Origin: a virus | Length of the DNA: 64,000 bases | Direction: 5' to 3' (one strand) | Virus record (IMG/VR): IMGVR_UViG_3300046692_000091 | Coordinates: 1-64,000 of that record | Part shown: in pieces, positions 39,533-49,823 of the stretch | Layout: each line of letters starts with the position of its first letter | Position numbering within the stretch: position 1 is the stretch's first letter | Made by a program: the position numbers and the translations under genes | Notes under the pieces: generated by a model | Told to the model about the DNA's origin: nothing | The model's database searches: none | The model's input: only the letters and a program-made list of their open reading frames with translations

Positions 39533-41695
39533 TTACATGTCAGGGTAGAGAGGGTCGTCGGAGTTTTTGTACTGGCCGAGATAATTATCAACCGGTGGAG
39601 AATCGTCTGTAGTGAAGATTACTTTCTGCAGCGTTACACTCGGCATTCTCGTTTTGATCTTTATCGAAGACAAAGAAAGATCGTTAATGTAAACAGTCGG
39701 ATCAATCTTACGATAGATGGTTCCATCAGCAGACAGGTTGATGTCTGGCAGAATTACCTTATCAGTAATCTTCGTCTTCACGAAGCCTTGCGACTTGTAA
39801 GCATGCACATTAATCTCGTCAACCACCACTCGGAAGTAGGAGCCCATAGAGGCACGATAATCACCTACCCGTACCGATGGCATACCAATGACATGGAAGT
39901 TGGTGTAGGCGACGTTACGGAGGTACTGGAGAGGATAAGAGGATAGACGCTTCATCAACCGCAACAGTTCTCGTTGAATTTCACCCAGAGTGATCACTTT
40001 GAATAAGTTTGCACCGGTAGCAATGTTGATGCAGTCAGTTACAAGCTGCTCATATTCAGACTTACGATAGCCACGAATGTCGATACCCTGAGGCACTAAG
40101 TAATCGTCAAAAGAAGTTGGGGTCTTAACCAATCGACAAGTGCGATTCATGTAGTGTGCCTTAACAGCGTTCTCACACATAGCTCGACCATCTTTGTGCT
40201 CTTGCAACGAATACAGTTCCCACAAACGCAGATAAGACTTATGTGCACGAGTTGCATCTAAGTAGAACTGTTCAGTAGAGATGTAAGACGTCATTGGGAA
40301 TACACGGTCCTGAATAGCGGTCAGTACGTTGTCTCCAACAACCCGTGGAGATACGAACGTCTTAAGTTGAGCCAGTGTCGGGAGTGGACTACGCATCACC
40401 TCATACGCCACTACAGAAGGAATCATTGTGATATCTGATTCCAGTGTTTGTGCATAAGCGTAAAGCATTACGATGTAAGCGTCCTTAACCGACAGAGTCA
40501 TCAACTCACCAGTCCGTGGGTTAGGGATCTGTACATAAGCACGATACTTACCACGAGCCGCCAAGTCTAACCAATGGTTCAACAGAACGTTCATGTGTGA
40601 ACGAACAGAAGAAGTCGATCGATCAATTACTTCAGAATCCAGTATTTTAGTTGGCAGGATAGAGAACTGGTCAGATTCAATTTGTTCAGTGATCTCTTTC
40701 TCTGCATCGAAACGTACGAGTGGGTTATCACGAGCCAATCCATCTTCACGTTCTAGAATCTGCTCAACAGTGGCTTTGTCTTGTCCGTCATGAACGATAG
40801 GAAAGTTAACATCTAACTTGATCAGCTCAGCGGCAGGCTTTAGTTCGCCAGGCATTGCTGATGCATTCTGCTTGATGTTATACCAGATCAACGGAATACC
40901 ACGAGGGGTGAGAATATTATCCACCAATCGTTGCCATGTCGATTCTTTACCCACGTTCCGTTCGTACCAGTTAACATCACGGTACAGATGAAGTTGTTGG
41001 CCTTTATCGAGATAAGGCATGAACTCATCCAAACGAGAGTTCGAACCTAGCCATTCGCGAATGAAGAAACTATTAGCCCGTCGAGTCTTAGCATTACGCA
41101 AACGAATAAGCATAATAGCTAATGGCAATTGCGTATAGAGTGAACCTAAGAAGCCTGCAAAATACAGGTCATCTGAAATGTTAAACTGTGCGTTGTACCA
41201 ACGGTTGTAGAATGATGTGACCCAGTCTTGAAGTTCATGATCGAAGTTATCTTCGTTCTCTTCAACATACTTAGGATCATAGTACAAAATCTCACCATCA
41301 TGTGAATCAATCGCACGATCGATGTCAATCGGGTAGATAACCCCATTGATCAAACCTACCTGATCAGGAAACTGAAGCACTAGGTTATTGTAATAAATGC
41401 TGCCTGGAACATACTCTCGGGCAGTTGCACGGTGAATTGCTAGATTATCCTTTGTGAAGTCTATCATTTCCAACGTGTCCATGGACCGCACTACCATCTT
41501 GCTGTCTGTCGAGTGATACTCGCCAGCCATGTTCATGTAGTACTTCCACGATTTTGGATCAAGCTCATCCGAGATGATACCTTCTTCCGCCAGCCGTTCA
41601 TTTAGAATAGTGGCTGCTGCATCGAACTTAATTACCACTGTACGGGCTAGGCGCATTGTATCGTTTCGGTAAACTTCGAAATAAACGTTGCTCAT
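39533..41695 (-). CDS. Large virion-type protein, 720 aa
   Basis: First gene of the - strand operon, divergent from the portal-like gene with only 33 bases between starts. Soluble, Tyr-rich and mixed alpha/beta, with no enzyme motif. Its size and place suit a structural component made late. phiKZ-like phages carry large uncharacterised virion proteins here, but no specific homology is claimed. Confidence 0.75.
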   Translation of the reverse strand: MSNVYFEVYRNDTMRLARTVVIKFDAAATILNERLAEEGIISDELDPKSWKYYMNMAGEYHSTDSKMVVRSMDTLEMIDFTKDNLAIHRATAREYVPGSIYYNNLVLQFPDQVGLINGVIYPIDIDRAIDSHDGEILYYDPKYVEENEDNFDHELQDWVTSFYNRWYNAQFNISDDLYFAGFLGSLYTQLPLAIMLIRLRNAKTRRANSFFIREWLGSNSRLDEFMPYLDKGQQLHLYRDVNWYERNVGKESTWQRLVDNILTPRGIPLIWYNIKQNASAMPGELKPAAELIKLDVNFPIVHDGQDKATVEQILEREDGLARDNPLVRFDAEKEITEQIESDQFSILPTKILDSEVIDRSTSSVRSHMNVLLNHWLDLAARGKYRAYVQIPNPRTGELMTLSVKDAYIVMLYAYAQTLESDITMIPSVVAYEVMRSPLPTLAQLKTFVSPRVVGDNVLTAIQDRVFPMTSYISTEQFYLDATRAHKSYLRLWELYSLQEHKDGRAMCENAVKAHYMNRTCRLVKTPTSFDDYLVPQGIDIRGYRKSEYEQLVTDCINIATGANLFKVITLGEIQRELLRLMKRLSSYPLQYLRNVAYTNFHVIGMPSVRVGDYRASMGSYFRVVVDEINVHAYKSQGFVKTKITDKVILPDINLSADGTIYRKIDPTVYINDLSLSSIKIKTRMPSVTLQKVIFTTDDSPPVDNYLGQYKNSDDPLYPDM

Positions 41696-41728
41696 GCTTT
41701 TTACTCACTTGAATAATGGGAGCTTCTC

Positions 41729-44464
41729 ATGGCTCGAAAAACTGGGGGGAACGGTAAAACGTATCCCATGTTTGAACAAACCCAAGAAGGCATCAATCCA
41801 TTAACGCCGATTGGCGGTGTTATTAATTTACTGCGTAAATCAGTAAATGAAAAGGGACAAAGTGTCAACCAACCACGCGTTGGTATCAACAAACAAACAA
41901 TGGATCGCGTATCACGTCAGACGTCTCAGGACATTACTGACAACGACGCAATCATGCAGCTCAACCCCGATCTAGAACTTGTTGAGACCGTAATGGTCGG
42001 CAACATTCTTTCGCCTAAAGATCTGGGTGAAACGGAACTGGCATGGTCTGTTGACCCGGTTCTATTTGATAGCGAAATTGCACGACTACTGATAGAGCCA
42101 GTAGAAGAACATTTTAAACGAGACTATAAGATTAACGACCGTCTCGACCTGGTGCTTCGAGAGATCATGTTCCGTAAAGGTGCATCGATCCACATCGTTC
42201 TGCCAGAGACTGTACTCGACCATTTGGTTAACGGTACACGCAAAGTTTCTATGGAAGACTACGCTGGTTTCCGTAAGCGCATGGCCCAAGGTGAACCACT
42301 GGGTTTATTAGGTCATCCAACTAATGCTAACATCTCCTTAGAAAGTTGGAATGTTAGCAATGATGGTGCTAACAAGATTGCTGGTGATGGTAACTTGTTG
42401 GTAACTGACAACTTTAACATCCTGAAGTCCCCAGTTGTAGGTCGTCGTGTTCGTGAGATGCGAATTGCTGATCGACTCAATCGCCATCGTGTTTCTTTAG
42501 AAGTAGAGATGGAGAAAGAAACACAGAACTACAACTTTACTAATGCTGACATTGAAAGGCTGTATCAGCGGAATCGTAATGGCGTTACTGAACATGCACA
42601 GGTTGTAACATCACCTCAGTTCATGGATCGGAAGTCCGTAGGGCATCCCCTGGCATTGTTACCACCAATGGAAGCCGTTATCCCAGTATTCATGCAAGGT
42701 CGTCCACATGAGCACGTAGGCTATTTCCTGCTGGTTGACCAAAATGGTTATCCGGTATCGAAAGACTCTACTCGTGACTTTTACGGTGAACTACAAAGCT
42801 CCTGGAACTCTGGTGGTAATGGTAGTTCCGATGGTAACTCTGAGATCCTCCGTCTAACTCGTGAGGCAATGGGTGCTAATGCCAGCAAGCAGGATTATGA
42901 AGTAGATGAGATTCAAAAGACTTATAACTCGATTATTGTGAATGACCTACATAACCGTCTCCGTAACGGTGAGTACGATCAAGAACTTGAAATCGGTATG
43001 TCTGAAGAAATCCAACGGATCATGTTGTTCCGTAGCTGGGAACAGAAATGTACCCAACTCGTTTTCATTCCAGCTGAACTCTGCACTTACATGGCTTTCA
43101 ACTTCAACGCAAACGGTGTAGGCGAAAGCCTGCTATCCCGTTCGAAGATGATTGCAACCATGCGCTCTACTTTGCTGATGGCTGACACTGTAGGTGGTAT
43201 GCGTAACGCAGTAGGCCGTAAGAAGGTTAACATCACGTTAGACCCGGATGATCCCGATGCTGAACAAACCATCTCGAATATCCAGTCGTCTATCATGGAG
43301 CAAGCACATCGCTCGTTCCCACTGGCTGCTCCCGATCCTACTCAAGCAATGGATCACCTGATTCGTTCTGGCTTCGACTTTGCCATTAACGTTAACGGTG
43401 CAGACTATGCTGAAACGAAAGTAGAGTATGACGACTACAACACGAACCAACAGGCTGGTAACCCAGACCTACAGGATCGTCTACGTCGCATGCACATTTC
43501 CGGTATGGGTGTACACCCTGAGAAAGTTGACCCGATGTCTTCTCCAGACTTCGCTACTACTGCAACTCAGAACGACTTGGTATTCTCCCGTCGTGTACGT
43601 GCTTATCAGAAAGCTTTCACTGAGTACCTACAGAAGTTCATTCGTACTTACACCCACCACAGTTCGATCCTACGTCAGAAGATGGCTAAGGCAATTGTGA
43701 AGAACCGTAAGATGTTGAGCCCTGAGCAAACAGCACAACCAATCGATGAGATCATTGATGACTTTATCGCAGCATTGGAAGTATCGCTGCCAGCTCCTGA
43801 TAACACACAGCATGAACGTCAAGCTGAATCGTATCGTGCTTACTCGGATCTGTTGGATTCGACATTGGAAGCTTACATTACTCCTGATCTGTTCCCTGAT
43901 GAAGTACTAGGAATGTCTGGTGTAGCTGACAAGATTCTGAACCATGTTAAAGCTTACTTCAAACGTCAGTGGCTAACCAACAACAACGTCATGCCTGAAC
44001 TGGGTGTGTTGTTAGAGATGGATGGCGATAAGCCTGCATTCTCATTGCTGGATTACATGGCAACTGCACAGTCCACAATGGGCCGGGCATTCATGGAGTT
44101 CATGAAACACGAAGTCGATAACAAAGATGCATTCGCCAGAGAGTTCAAGAAAGTTATTGAAGAATCCGGTGGAAGCGATGGCGGTTTCGGTGGAGACGAT
44201 ACAGGCGGTAGCTTCGGTGATGATACCGGAGGCGGAGATGACACGGCAGGCGGCGGAGATGACTTCGGCGATCTGGGTGGTGGCACTGATGATGGTATGG
44301 GCGGTGACCTCGGTGGTACCGATGACATGGGGCTTGATGAACCTTCTACAGATGAGCCAGCAGCAGATGAGGATTCCGCAGGCGATACAGCCGGCTTGGA
44401 TGATCCACATGCAGCAGCAGCTAAAGATGAAGAAGAGGACGAAGAAGCTCTCAACAACCTATAA
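41729..44464 (+). CDS. Portal-like protein with acidic Gly/Asp tail
   Basis: 911 residues; GGGAG precedes the ATG. It fits a jumbo-phage portal in size (about 850-900 in phiKZ relatives), in a long helical region at about 600-780, and in its place after the capsid gene and before the fibre cluster. The first 80 residues are basic and Gln-rich. The last 95 residues are a low-complexity acidic tail of Gly/Asp repeats (DDTGGSFGDDTGGGDD) then Asp/Glu/Ala, ending EDEEALNNL, probably disordered. The portal call is from context and shape, not from a diagnostic motif. Confidence 0.65.
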   Translation: MARKTGGNGKTYPMFEQTQEGINPLTPIGGVINLLRKSVNEKGQSVNQPRVGINKQTMDRVSRQTSQDITDNDAIMQLNPDLELVETVMVGNILSPKDLGETELAWSVDPVLFDSEIARLLIEPVEEHFKRDYKINDRLDLVLREIMFRKGASIHIVLPETVLDHLVNGTRKVSMEDYAGFRKRMAQGEPLGLLGHPTNANISLESWNVSNDGANKIAGDGNLLVTDNFNILKSPVVGRRVREMRIADRLNRHRVSLEVEMEKETQNYNFTNADIERLYQRNRNGVTEHAQVVTSPQFMDRKSVGHPLALLPPMEAVIPVFMQGRPHEHVGYFLLVDQNGYPVSKDSTRDFYGELQSSWNSGGNGSSDGNSEILRLTREAMGANASKQDYEVDEIQKTYNSIIVNDLHNRLRNGEYDQELEIGMSEEIQRIMLFRSWEQKCTQLVFIPAELCTYMAFNFNANGVGESLLSRSKMIATMRSTLLMADTVGGMRNAVGRKKVNITLDPDDPDAEQTISNIQSSIMEQAHRSFPLAAPDPTQAMDHLIRSGFDFAINVNGADYAETKVEYDDYNTNQQAGNPDLQDRLRRMHISGMGVHPEKVDPMSSPDFATTATQNDLVFSRRVRAYQKAFTEYLQKFIRTYTHHSSILRQKMAKAIVKNRKMLSPEQTAQPIDEIIDDFIAALEVSLPAPDNTQHERQAESYRAYSDLLDSTLEAYITPDLFPDEVLGMSGVADKILNHVKAYFKRQWLTNNNVMPELGVLLEMDGDKPAFSLLDYMATAQSTMGRAFMEFMKHEVDNKDAFAREFKKVIEESGGSDGGFGGDDTGGSFGDDTGGGDDTAGGGDDFGDLGGGTDDGMGGDLGGTDDMGLDEPSTDEPAADEDSAGDTAGLDDPHAAAAKDEEEDEEALNNL

Positions 44465-44470
44465 CAACAT

Positions 44471-44500
44471 ATTAGCCTTCCCCAACGGGAAGGCTTTATG
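44471..44500 (+). terminator. Terminator at convergent junction
   Basis: AGCCTTCCC (44474-44482), CAAC, GGGAAGGCT (44487-44495), TTATG. Only 4 bases before the end of the converging - strand gene, so it may serve both directions. Confidence 0.8.
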
Positions 44501-44503
44501 CCG

Positions 44504-45751
44504 TCAATTAGAACCAAGCACTCGGAAGAAAGCTTCGTCATGGGTAAATGGATGTGATGGGTTCCGACCACCATCTACAATCGCACTTGATTGCCACCGT
44601 CTGTGGTTAGCATCGTAGTCATGTCGAATGTTGTCAGTACCAACGTAAACGAAAGTATCAACTTCATGAATCGTGTGATAATCAAGCATCCGACCATAAG
44701 CACCTACGAGCGGCAGGTTGTCTCCAGATGCATCAATAAACCGGCCTGGTAGACGTAACCATTCAATTGGTTCGTAGTCCTGGAAGAACGATGGTGTATC
44801 CACGATCACAAAGAAAGACTGTGTCATAGTGAGATACTTAAGCACGACGTCATCAGAACGCATTTGCTCTAGTGACATTAGTGTCGGGTTCTTCGGATCA
44901 ATGGTTAAACCCAAATGATCCAGATCTAGTTCTTTAACAGATTGGATATACCGATCCAAGAACATCGATGCACCTACTTCAATACGCCATGTCCGATCAC
45001 CTACTGGTTTATATACCTTACCCAATACTTGCAGGTAACCCCCAATAACCAACAGAACTGTTTTGTTCTCGATGTTAATGTTATTGGGCATGCTGATATA
45101 GGACGCATCATTTAGAGGAGCACCTGGTCGTTGAGGTTTAATCATTGACGCAGTAATAGGTACCTTCTGGATGGCCCCAATCGTTTCGAATGAATATACA
45201 CCGATCTGATTGTTGTTAGCTCGACGTACTGACTTGTTACCATCCAACACACGAATCCCATCGACTGTCCAATCCGTAATATGGAAGTATCCATTAACAG
45301 TAGTCAAGCAATATTTATCGTAGTCGGCGTACGAATGGGTTGGGTGGGTCAGAATCAAATCTTCTTTGACAAACTTAGATGCCGTAGAATTGATATGTAA
45401 GTCACGACCTTTAGGTTGAGCAATATAACCAGCGTGCCAAGCCTGAGCATAACGTACTAACCGTTCTGTTTCATCCGGCAGCTTAGCTTCGAAGGGTAGC
45501 GTTGTATTGCCGATAGAAGTCAGCCATTGGGTTACTGTGAATGTTGGATCAACACCATTCATCCAAGTAGTGACATTATCAAACTTGAGTGCTTTGAGTT
45601 GTTGCGTTCCTGTTCCGCCATAACTGACGTAAAGAATCACGTCACCATACGTTGTTGATAACGTGGTAACGATTGCATTACTGAGGTCAGCTTCTTGCCA
45701 ACGACCTTTACGTCTATCGGCCCGATAGCGTGCACGTACTAGAGTGTACAT
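44504..45751 (-). CDS. Virion-type protein, 415 aa
   Basis: A single - strand gene between the portal-like gene and the fibre cluster; ACGGAGGTTCATCA precedes its ATG. Beta-rich and Trp/Tyr-rich, with no membrane segment or enzyme motif. Such composition fits a tail or fibre-attachment component. It is divergent from the 45859 gene, with about 107 bases between the starts. Confidence 0.75.
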   Translation of the reverse strand: MYTLVRARYRADRRKGRWQEADLSNAIVTTLSTTYGDVILYVSYGGTGTQQLKALKFDNVTTWMNGVDPTFTVTQWLTSIGNTTLPFEAKLPDETERLVRYAQAWHAGYIAQPKGRDLHINSTASKFVKEDLILTHPTHSYADYDKYCLTTVNGYFHITDWTVDGIRVLDGNKSVRRANNNQIGVYSFETIGAIQKVPITASMIKPQRPGAPLNDASYISMPNNINIENKTVLLVIGGYLQVLGKVYKPVGDRTWRIEVGASMFLDRYIQSVKELDLDHLGLTIDPKNPTLMSLEQMRSDDVVLKYLTMTQSFFVIVDTPSFFQDYEPIEWLRLPGRFIDASGDNLPLVGAYGRMLDYHTIHEVDTFVYVGTDNIRHDYDANHRRWQSSAIVDGGRNPSHPFTHDEAFFRVLGSN

Positions 45752-45858
45752 TGATGAACCTCCGTGGGATTGAATAATCCTATGTGAATTTAAAAATACT
45801 GGTGTGCATACACATCATTAAGCTAACAACTGCGCACCAGCGCTACATAGGAGGATAT

Positions 45859-48084
45859 ATGTCCACCATGAGTACAACTGGTCTCTACGAAGAGGACCTG
45901 CACGGTACGAACCCTGCGAACCTCGTAACAGGTGAGATTCAGACGCTGCAAGTTCCTGGGCCTGATGATTACTACTTCATCATTCCAAAAGCTGCTCCGT
46001 ACTTCGCGGACTCTCTCAAAGTGTACAACCACCAAACTGGTGCATTGTACGTGGAAAACGTAGACTACCTAATTGGCCACTACTTCATTGAAGCGATGGA
46101 TTCCATCGGGCGACCAATCTGTGGTTCTATTCGTTTTATGAAACGTACCATCCAAGGTCAAGCTCGCTTAGAGTATCGGACTGTTGGTGGTCAATGGGGC
46201 TTTAGTGATTCGGCTATTCTGGCAGAACTGTCTAATCGACAGCTTAACCCACTTATCCGTACTTGGGCTCAGATCGATGTGCTCCCGGCATTGTTCCCTG
46301 TACTAGAACACAACCAACCAGTTAACTCGTTGATCGGTTCTGCACAGATCCTGGAAGCGCTGGAAGACCTGGCTGCTATTATCGAAGCTTCGGCTGAAGG
46401 GGCATCACAGTCCCACTTGCTTGACTTTCAGAACCCACACAAGGTGACGAAAGCACAGGTACTGTTAGGCTTAGTGCAGAACTACGGAATGGCTACAGAT
46501 CTTGAAGCCAAGGCCGGTGTACGTGATGACGTTTATATGTCTGCACGGGCCGTCTATCTGCAGGTAATGGATAAAGCACTGACTCCGCTCAATGCTCACA
46601 TCAATGCCATCGGTAACGTCCACGGCCTGACTGCTGCTGACATCAACCTGGGTCGTGTTCCTAACTTCTCTGCCGCTACCCCAACTGAAGCTATCGACAT
46701 CACAAACAACAACACGTTGCTGACGCCGTACACTGGCGCACTGTTGATCGAGAAGCTTTCGAACGTACCGCGTATTGATGCACTAGAGAACTTGATCCGT
46801 AATCACATTGCGGATATCAACAACCCACACCAACTGACGCCTGCTATTTTGGGTATGTACTCGAATGCACAGATCGATCAGAAGCTTGCCGATATTTCTG
46901 GCGGTGGTGGCGATGCAACTACCTTCGGTGGTAAGACTCCAGCCCAATGGGAAGATGGTTTTACTTCGGTAGATGATGTTGAAGGTGTGATCGATAAAGT
47001 TCGTATTCAATTTGAAGCGAACATTGCCTTGATTCAACCTGTTGCTCTAGAGTCCCCTTGGACTCCAAGTAATGAAACAGCTTATCAGAATTCATTGATT
47101 GTTTATGCGACCCCACGCTTCGGCATGTATGGCGTAGGGAACACACTCAATTCGGTTGATCTGATTCAAGCATCTGACGTCCCACAGATTCCTAATTTGG
47201 CTACTCTGCGGAATGCTGCTGAGGGTTGGTCAGCCACTAAAGATGCAGTCTATGTGATTGCTCCGAATGGTTCACTGCGGGCTTACGGTTCAGCATCTGT
47301 TGCTGCTCCAGTTGGTTGGAAGGACGATGTTTCCTTTGTCCCAGCTAACGCATTGGAATCAGTATGGGCTACGAAAGACCTAGTGTATATCCGTAAGCGT
47401 GGTTCGGGGAGCGTAGTTGGTGATACGTACGTGTATGGCACATCTACCGCATTGACATTGGTTTCGCCAACGTCAGAAGGTTTAGTGACCATCCTTACCA
47501 CTGCCCAACAAACCTACGTCGGTGAAACAACCGTATTGCAACTTGACGGTAAAGTTTTCAAAGGTCGTGGTTTGGCTGCATGGGTAACTGCGTTCAACGC
47601 CGTTGTCACGGCAGTGAATGCTGAGATCGCAGGGAAAGAAGCAGGCGATACTATTCGCGATGTGCGCGTTGGTGAGACTAACGTTATCATTACGAGCGCA
47701 TCACGTGGGGAAGTCTATGTGTATCAAATCAACCGTACGGGTAACAACGTTACTGGCTTAGTCCGTGTTGCAGATCCATTCATCTACGACACCCATGGCG
47801 TCAAAGTTCCAGTAGGTACCATTACTGGCATTAAAGCACTTTCTGGCGCATACAAGCACTTCTGTCTACTCACTGCCGATAATAAGGCATTGTTCTTCGG
47901 TGATAACTCACAGGGTCAATGTGAAGTAGATAACGAAGCGGGTCCGTTCTTGTCGATTGCAGCTGGTAATAACTACACCGTTACGGTTAACGACAAGCAT
48001 CAACCGATGTTCTGGGGAAATTCACCAGATAACTCAATGTTGTATAACAACCGTGGCACAGTGATCGAAGAGGTAACTCCATGA
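45859..48084 (+). CDS. Fibre paralogue with NPH repeats and RCC1-like end, 741 aa
   Basis: GGAGGATAT precedes ATG 45859, chosen over an in-frame start at 45784. Residues 1-110 match the N-terminal head shared with 48464, 49824 and 51194 (LHGTNPANL, a DSLKVY strand, RTVGG). About 180-350 holds repeats of the type LLDFQNPHKVTKAQV, HINAIGNVHGLTAADINLG and HIADINNPHQLTP. From about 400 onward a beta-rich part includes FFGDNSQGQC and FWGNSPDNS, which recall RCC1 propeller blades. Probably a tail or baseplate fibre like the phiKZ gp131-135 set. Coupled to the next gene by ATGA. Confidence 0.8.
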   Translation: MSTMSTTGLYEEDLHGTNPANLVTGEIQTLQVPGPDDYYFIIPKAAPYFADSLKVYNHQTGALYVENVDYLIGHYFIEAMDSIGRPICGSIRFMKRTIQGQARLEYRTVGGQWGFSDSAILAELSNRQLNPLIRTWAQIDVLPALFPVLEHNQPVNSLIGSAQILEALEDLAAIIEASAEGASQSHLLDFQNPHKVTKAQVLLGLVQNYGMATDLEAKAGVRDDVYMSARAVYLQVMDKALTPLNAHINAIGNVHGLTAADINLGRVPNFSAATPTEAIDITNNNTLLTPYTGALLIEKLSNVPRIDALENLIRNHIADINNPHQLTPAILGMYSNAQIDQKLADISGGGGDATTFGGKTPAQWEDGFTSVDDVEGVIDKVRIQFEANIALIQPVALESPWTPSNETAYQNSLIVYATPRFGMYGVGNTLNSVDLIQASDVPQIPNLATLRNAAEGWSATKDAVYVIAPNGSLRAYGSASVAAPVGWKDDVSFVPANALESVWATKDLVYIRKRGSGSVVGDTYVYGTSTALTLVSPTSEGLVTILTTAQQTYVGETTVLQLDGKVFKGRGLAAWVTAFNAVVTAVNAEIAGKEAGDTIRDVRVGETNVIITSASRGEVYVYQINRTGNNVTGLVRVADPFIYDTHGVKVPVGTITGIKALSGAYKHFCLLTADNKALFFGDNSQGQCEVDNEAGPFLSIAAGNNYTVTVNDKHQPMFWGNSPDNSMLYNNRGTVIEEVTP

Positions 48085-48398
48085 TCAGTACAGCAAAAGT
48101 AACGGCCATGCTTCAACGTATGGCCCTATGGGCAGGCGAAACAGTTAGTCGTCTCACACTGGTGAAGAATCGGTTAGACGCATTAGAGTCGCTTACTCGT
48201 GACTTGAACCAGATGGACGCCGATAAAGTCGGCTTAGGTCGAGTCGCCAACTATGCACCAGCCACATTAACGCAAGCAGTTAATGGAGTTAACAACACAT
48301 CAACCATGACCCCCCGTAGAACAGTGGATTTCGCTGAAGCTAATATCTACGGCCCCATTGGTGATGCTTTCGCTGCAGCTGCTGCACGCTTGCCATAA
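48081..48398 (+). CDS. Short fibre-type protein, 105 aa
   Basis: ATG overlaps the previous stop (ATGA). A helical first half is followed by KVGLGRVANYAPATLTQAV, the linker-type motif seen after NPH repeats in the fibres. It looks like an isolated fibre module, perhaps a small subunit or a remnant of a longer fibre. Followed by a terminator. Confidence 0.7.
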   Translation: MISTAKVTAMLQRMALWAGETVSRLTLVKNRLDALESLTRDLNQMDADKVGLGRVANYAPATLTQAVNGVNNTSTMTPRRTVDFAEANIYGPIGDAFAAAAARLP

Positions 48399-48409
48399 AC
48401 CCACAAGAC

Positions 48410-48431
48410 AGGACATGGGCAACCGTGTCCT
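48410..48431 (+). terminator. GCAA-loop terminator
   Basis: AGGACATGG (48410-48418), loop GCAA, CCGTGTCCT (48423-48431), then CTTTTG. It splits the fibre cluster after the first two genes. Confidence 0.8.
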
Positions 48432-48463
48432 CTTTTGTAAGCATTATCCAAACGGAGTAACCC

Positions 48464-49813
48464 ATGGATAGCCCAATCGTACAGCTACCACTAGATCTAA
48501 CGGGTACTAACCCTAATAACCATATTGGTAGCGAAGAACACCTACTGGTGGATCTTGATGGTTTCCCGTATAAAATCATCACCCTCTTCCATGGTGGTTT
48601 TTATACGAAGGGACTCAAGGTCTACGATGCAGACTACAACAAGCTTATGCCTGATGTAGATTACATCTGTACTTACAAACATCAACAAGTCAGTGATCGT
48701 ACTGGTCTAGAAGTTTGCAGTGCAATCGTTTTCATTAACCCTGCCATTGATGGCATCGTTTATACCTCTTCCCAAATGGTCGGTGGTGATCTCGCATTCA
48801 GCTTTACTGTTGTGCAGGATTACATCACTTTCTACAATACCAAAACATCTGGCTATGTGCCTAAATGGGTTGACTACAATGGTACCGAACCCAACTGGGG
48901 TCCAGGTGAACTAGTGCAACAACGTTGGGGGTTGGACACATACCAACCATTTAACAATGAACTAGAAGTCATCTCTCGTCGAATGATGATTGGCGCTGAC
49001 GCAGCTGAAGAAAATCTACGGGATTCTATTCGTGATCGACTGGATGTATTCTTAGCACGATTCAATAGTCGCCTACAGGATCACATCGATGACAAAGCTA
49101 ACCCACACCATTCAGATGCCGAGAAAGTAGGTTTAGGTTTACTGCGTAACTTGCCGGTAGCTACAACGCCACAAGCAATCGCCATTACCTCCGATGCACT
49201 ATACATGACACCAGCATTATCTTGGCAAGTCAGTGATCAATTAGCCGCTCTTCCGTTGAAAGCCCACACGGATCTGAAACCAGCTAACCCACATGACGTT
49301 AAGAGTGCTCAGTTGAACTCGCATGACAAAGCACAAGCTACCGCGATCATCAACTCGAAACATAACAAAGGGACAACCATCTCCAATACACGAACCATCA
49401 TGTATCAGGGCGAATGGCACACCTACGAGGCATATGTAGCTAAGCTACGGAAGAACTTGTCGACTACTTATTTCCCTAATGGTGTTTTGCAACCGTCTAG
49501 ATTAGGTGCAGGTCCATTAGAATGGAATGCAGTAATGCGTGGTGATCGTCGTTGGTCACGCGTGAGCGATATTCTTGCTGAGTACGTTACAGCTCCAGCT
49601 GCTTCGTTTAATGGTATCTCGGTTAACACGTATGATCCAAACGTAGCAATGAATATTGTGCGTTCTACTTGGCCATATGAACCAGTTGGTAGTACCGTAT
49701 TTGCACGCTGCTTAGTGCAAGTATCTCAGGGTTGGGGTAACGGTTCACAGCAATACGACGTCGCCCAAGACTATGCCTTCGTTATGACACCATCTGGCTG
49801 GATTAAGGCTTAA
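48464..49813 (+). CDS. Fibre paralogue, 449 aa
   Basis: GGAGTAACCC precedes the ATG. N-terminal head: LPLDLTGTNPNNHIGSEEHL, HGGFYTKGLKVYD, SSQMVGG, all matched in 49824 and 51194. The middle has HIDDKANPHHSDAEKVGLGL and a second NPH. The C-terminal 150 residues (WHTYEAYVAKL..., SRVSDILAEYV) form a beta-rich tip. One of three near-equal-length tandem paralogues (449, 456, 442), as in the phiKZ fibre set. Confidence 0.85.
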   Translation: MDSPIVQLPLDLTGTNPNNHIGSEEHLLVDLDGFPYKIITLFHGGFYTKGLKVYDADYNKLMPDVDYICTYKHQQVSDRTGLEVCSAIVFINPAIDGIVYTSSQMVGGDLAFSFTVVQDYITFYNTKTSGYVPKWVDYNGTEPNWGPGELVQQRWGLDTYQPFNNELEVISRRMMIGADAAEENLRDSIRDRLDVFLARFNSRLQDHIDDKANPHHSDAEKVGLGLLRNLPVATTPQAIAITSDALYMTPALSWQVSDQLAALPLKAHTDLKPANPHDVKSAQLNSHDKAQATAIINSKHNKGTTISNTRTIMYQGEWHTYEAYVAKLRKNLSTTYFPNGVLQPSRLGAGPLEWNAVMRGDRRWSRVSDILAEYVTAPAASFNGISVNTYDPNVAMNIVRSTWPYEPVGSTVFARCLVQVSQGWGNGSQQYDVAQDYAFVMTPSGWIKA

Positions 49814-49823
49814 GGTAAAAGAG

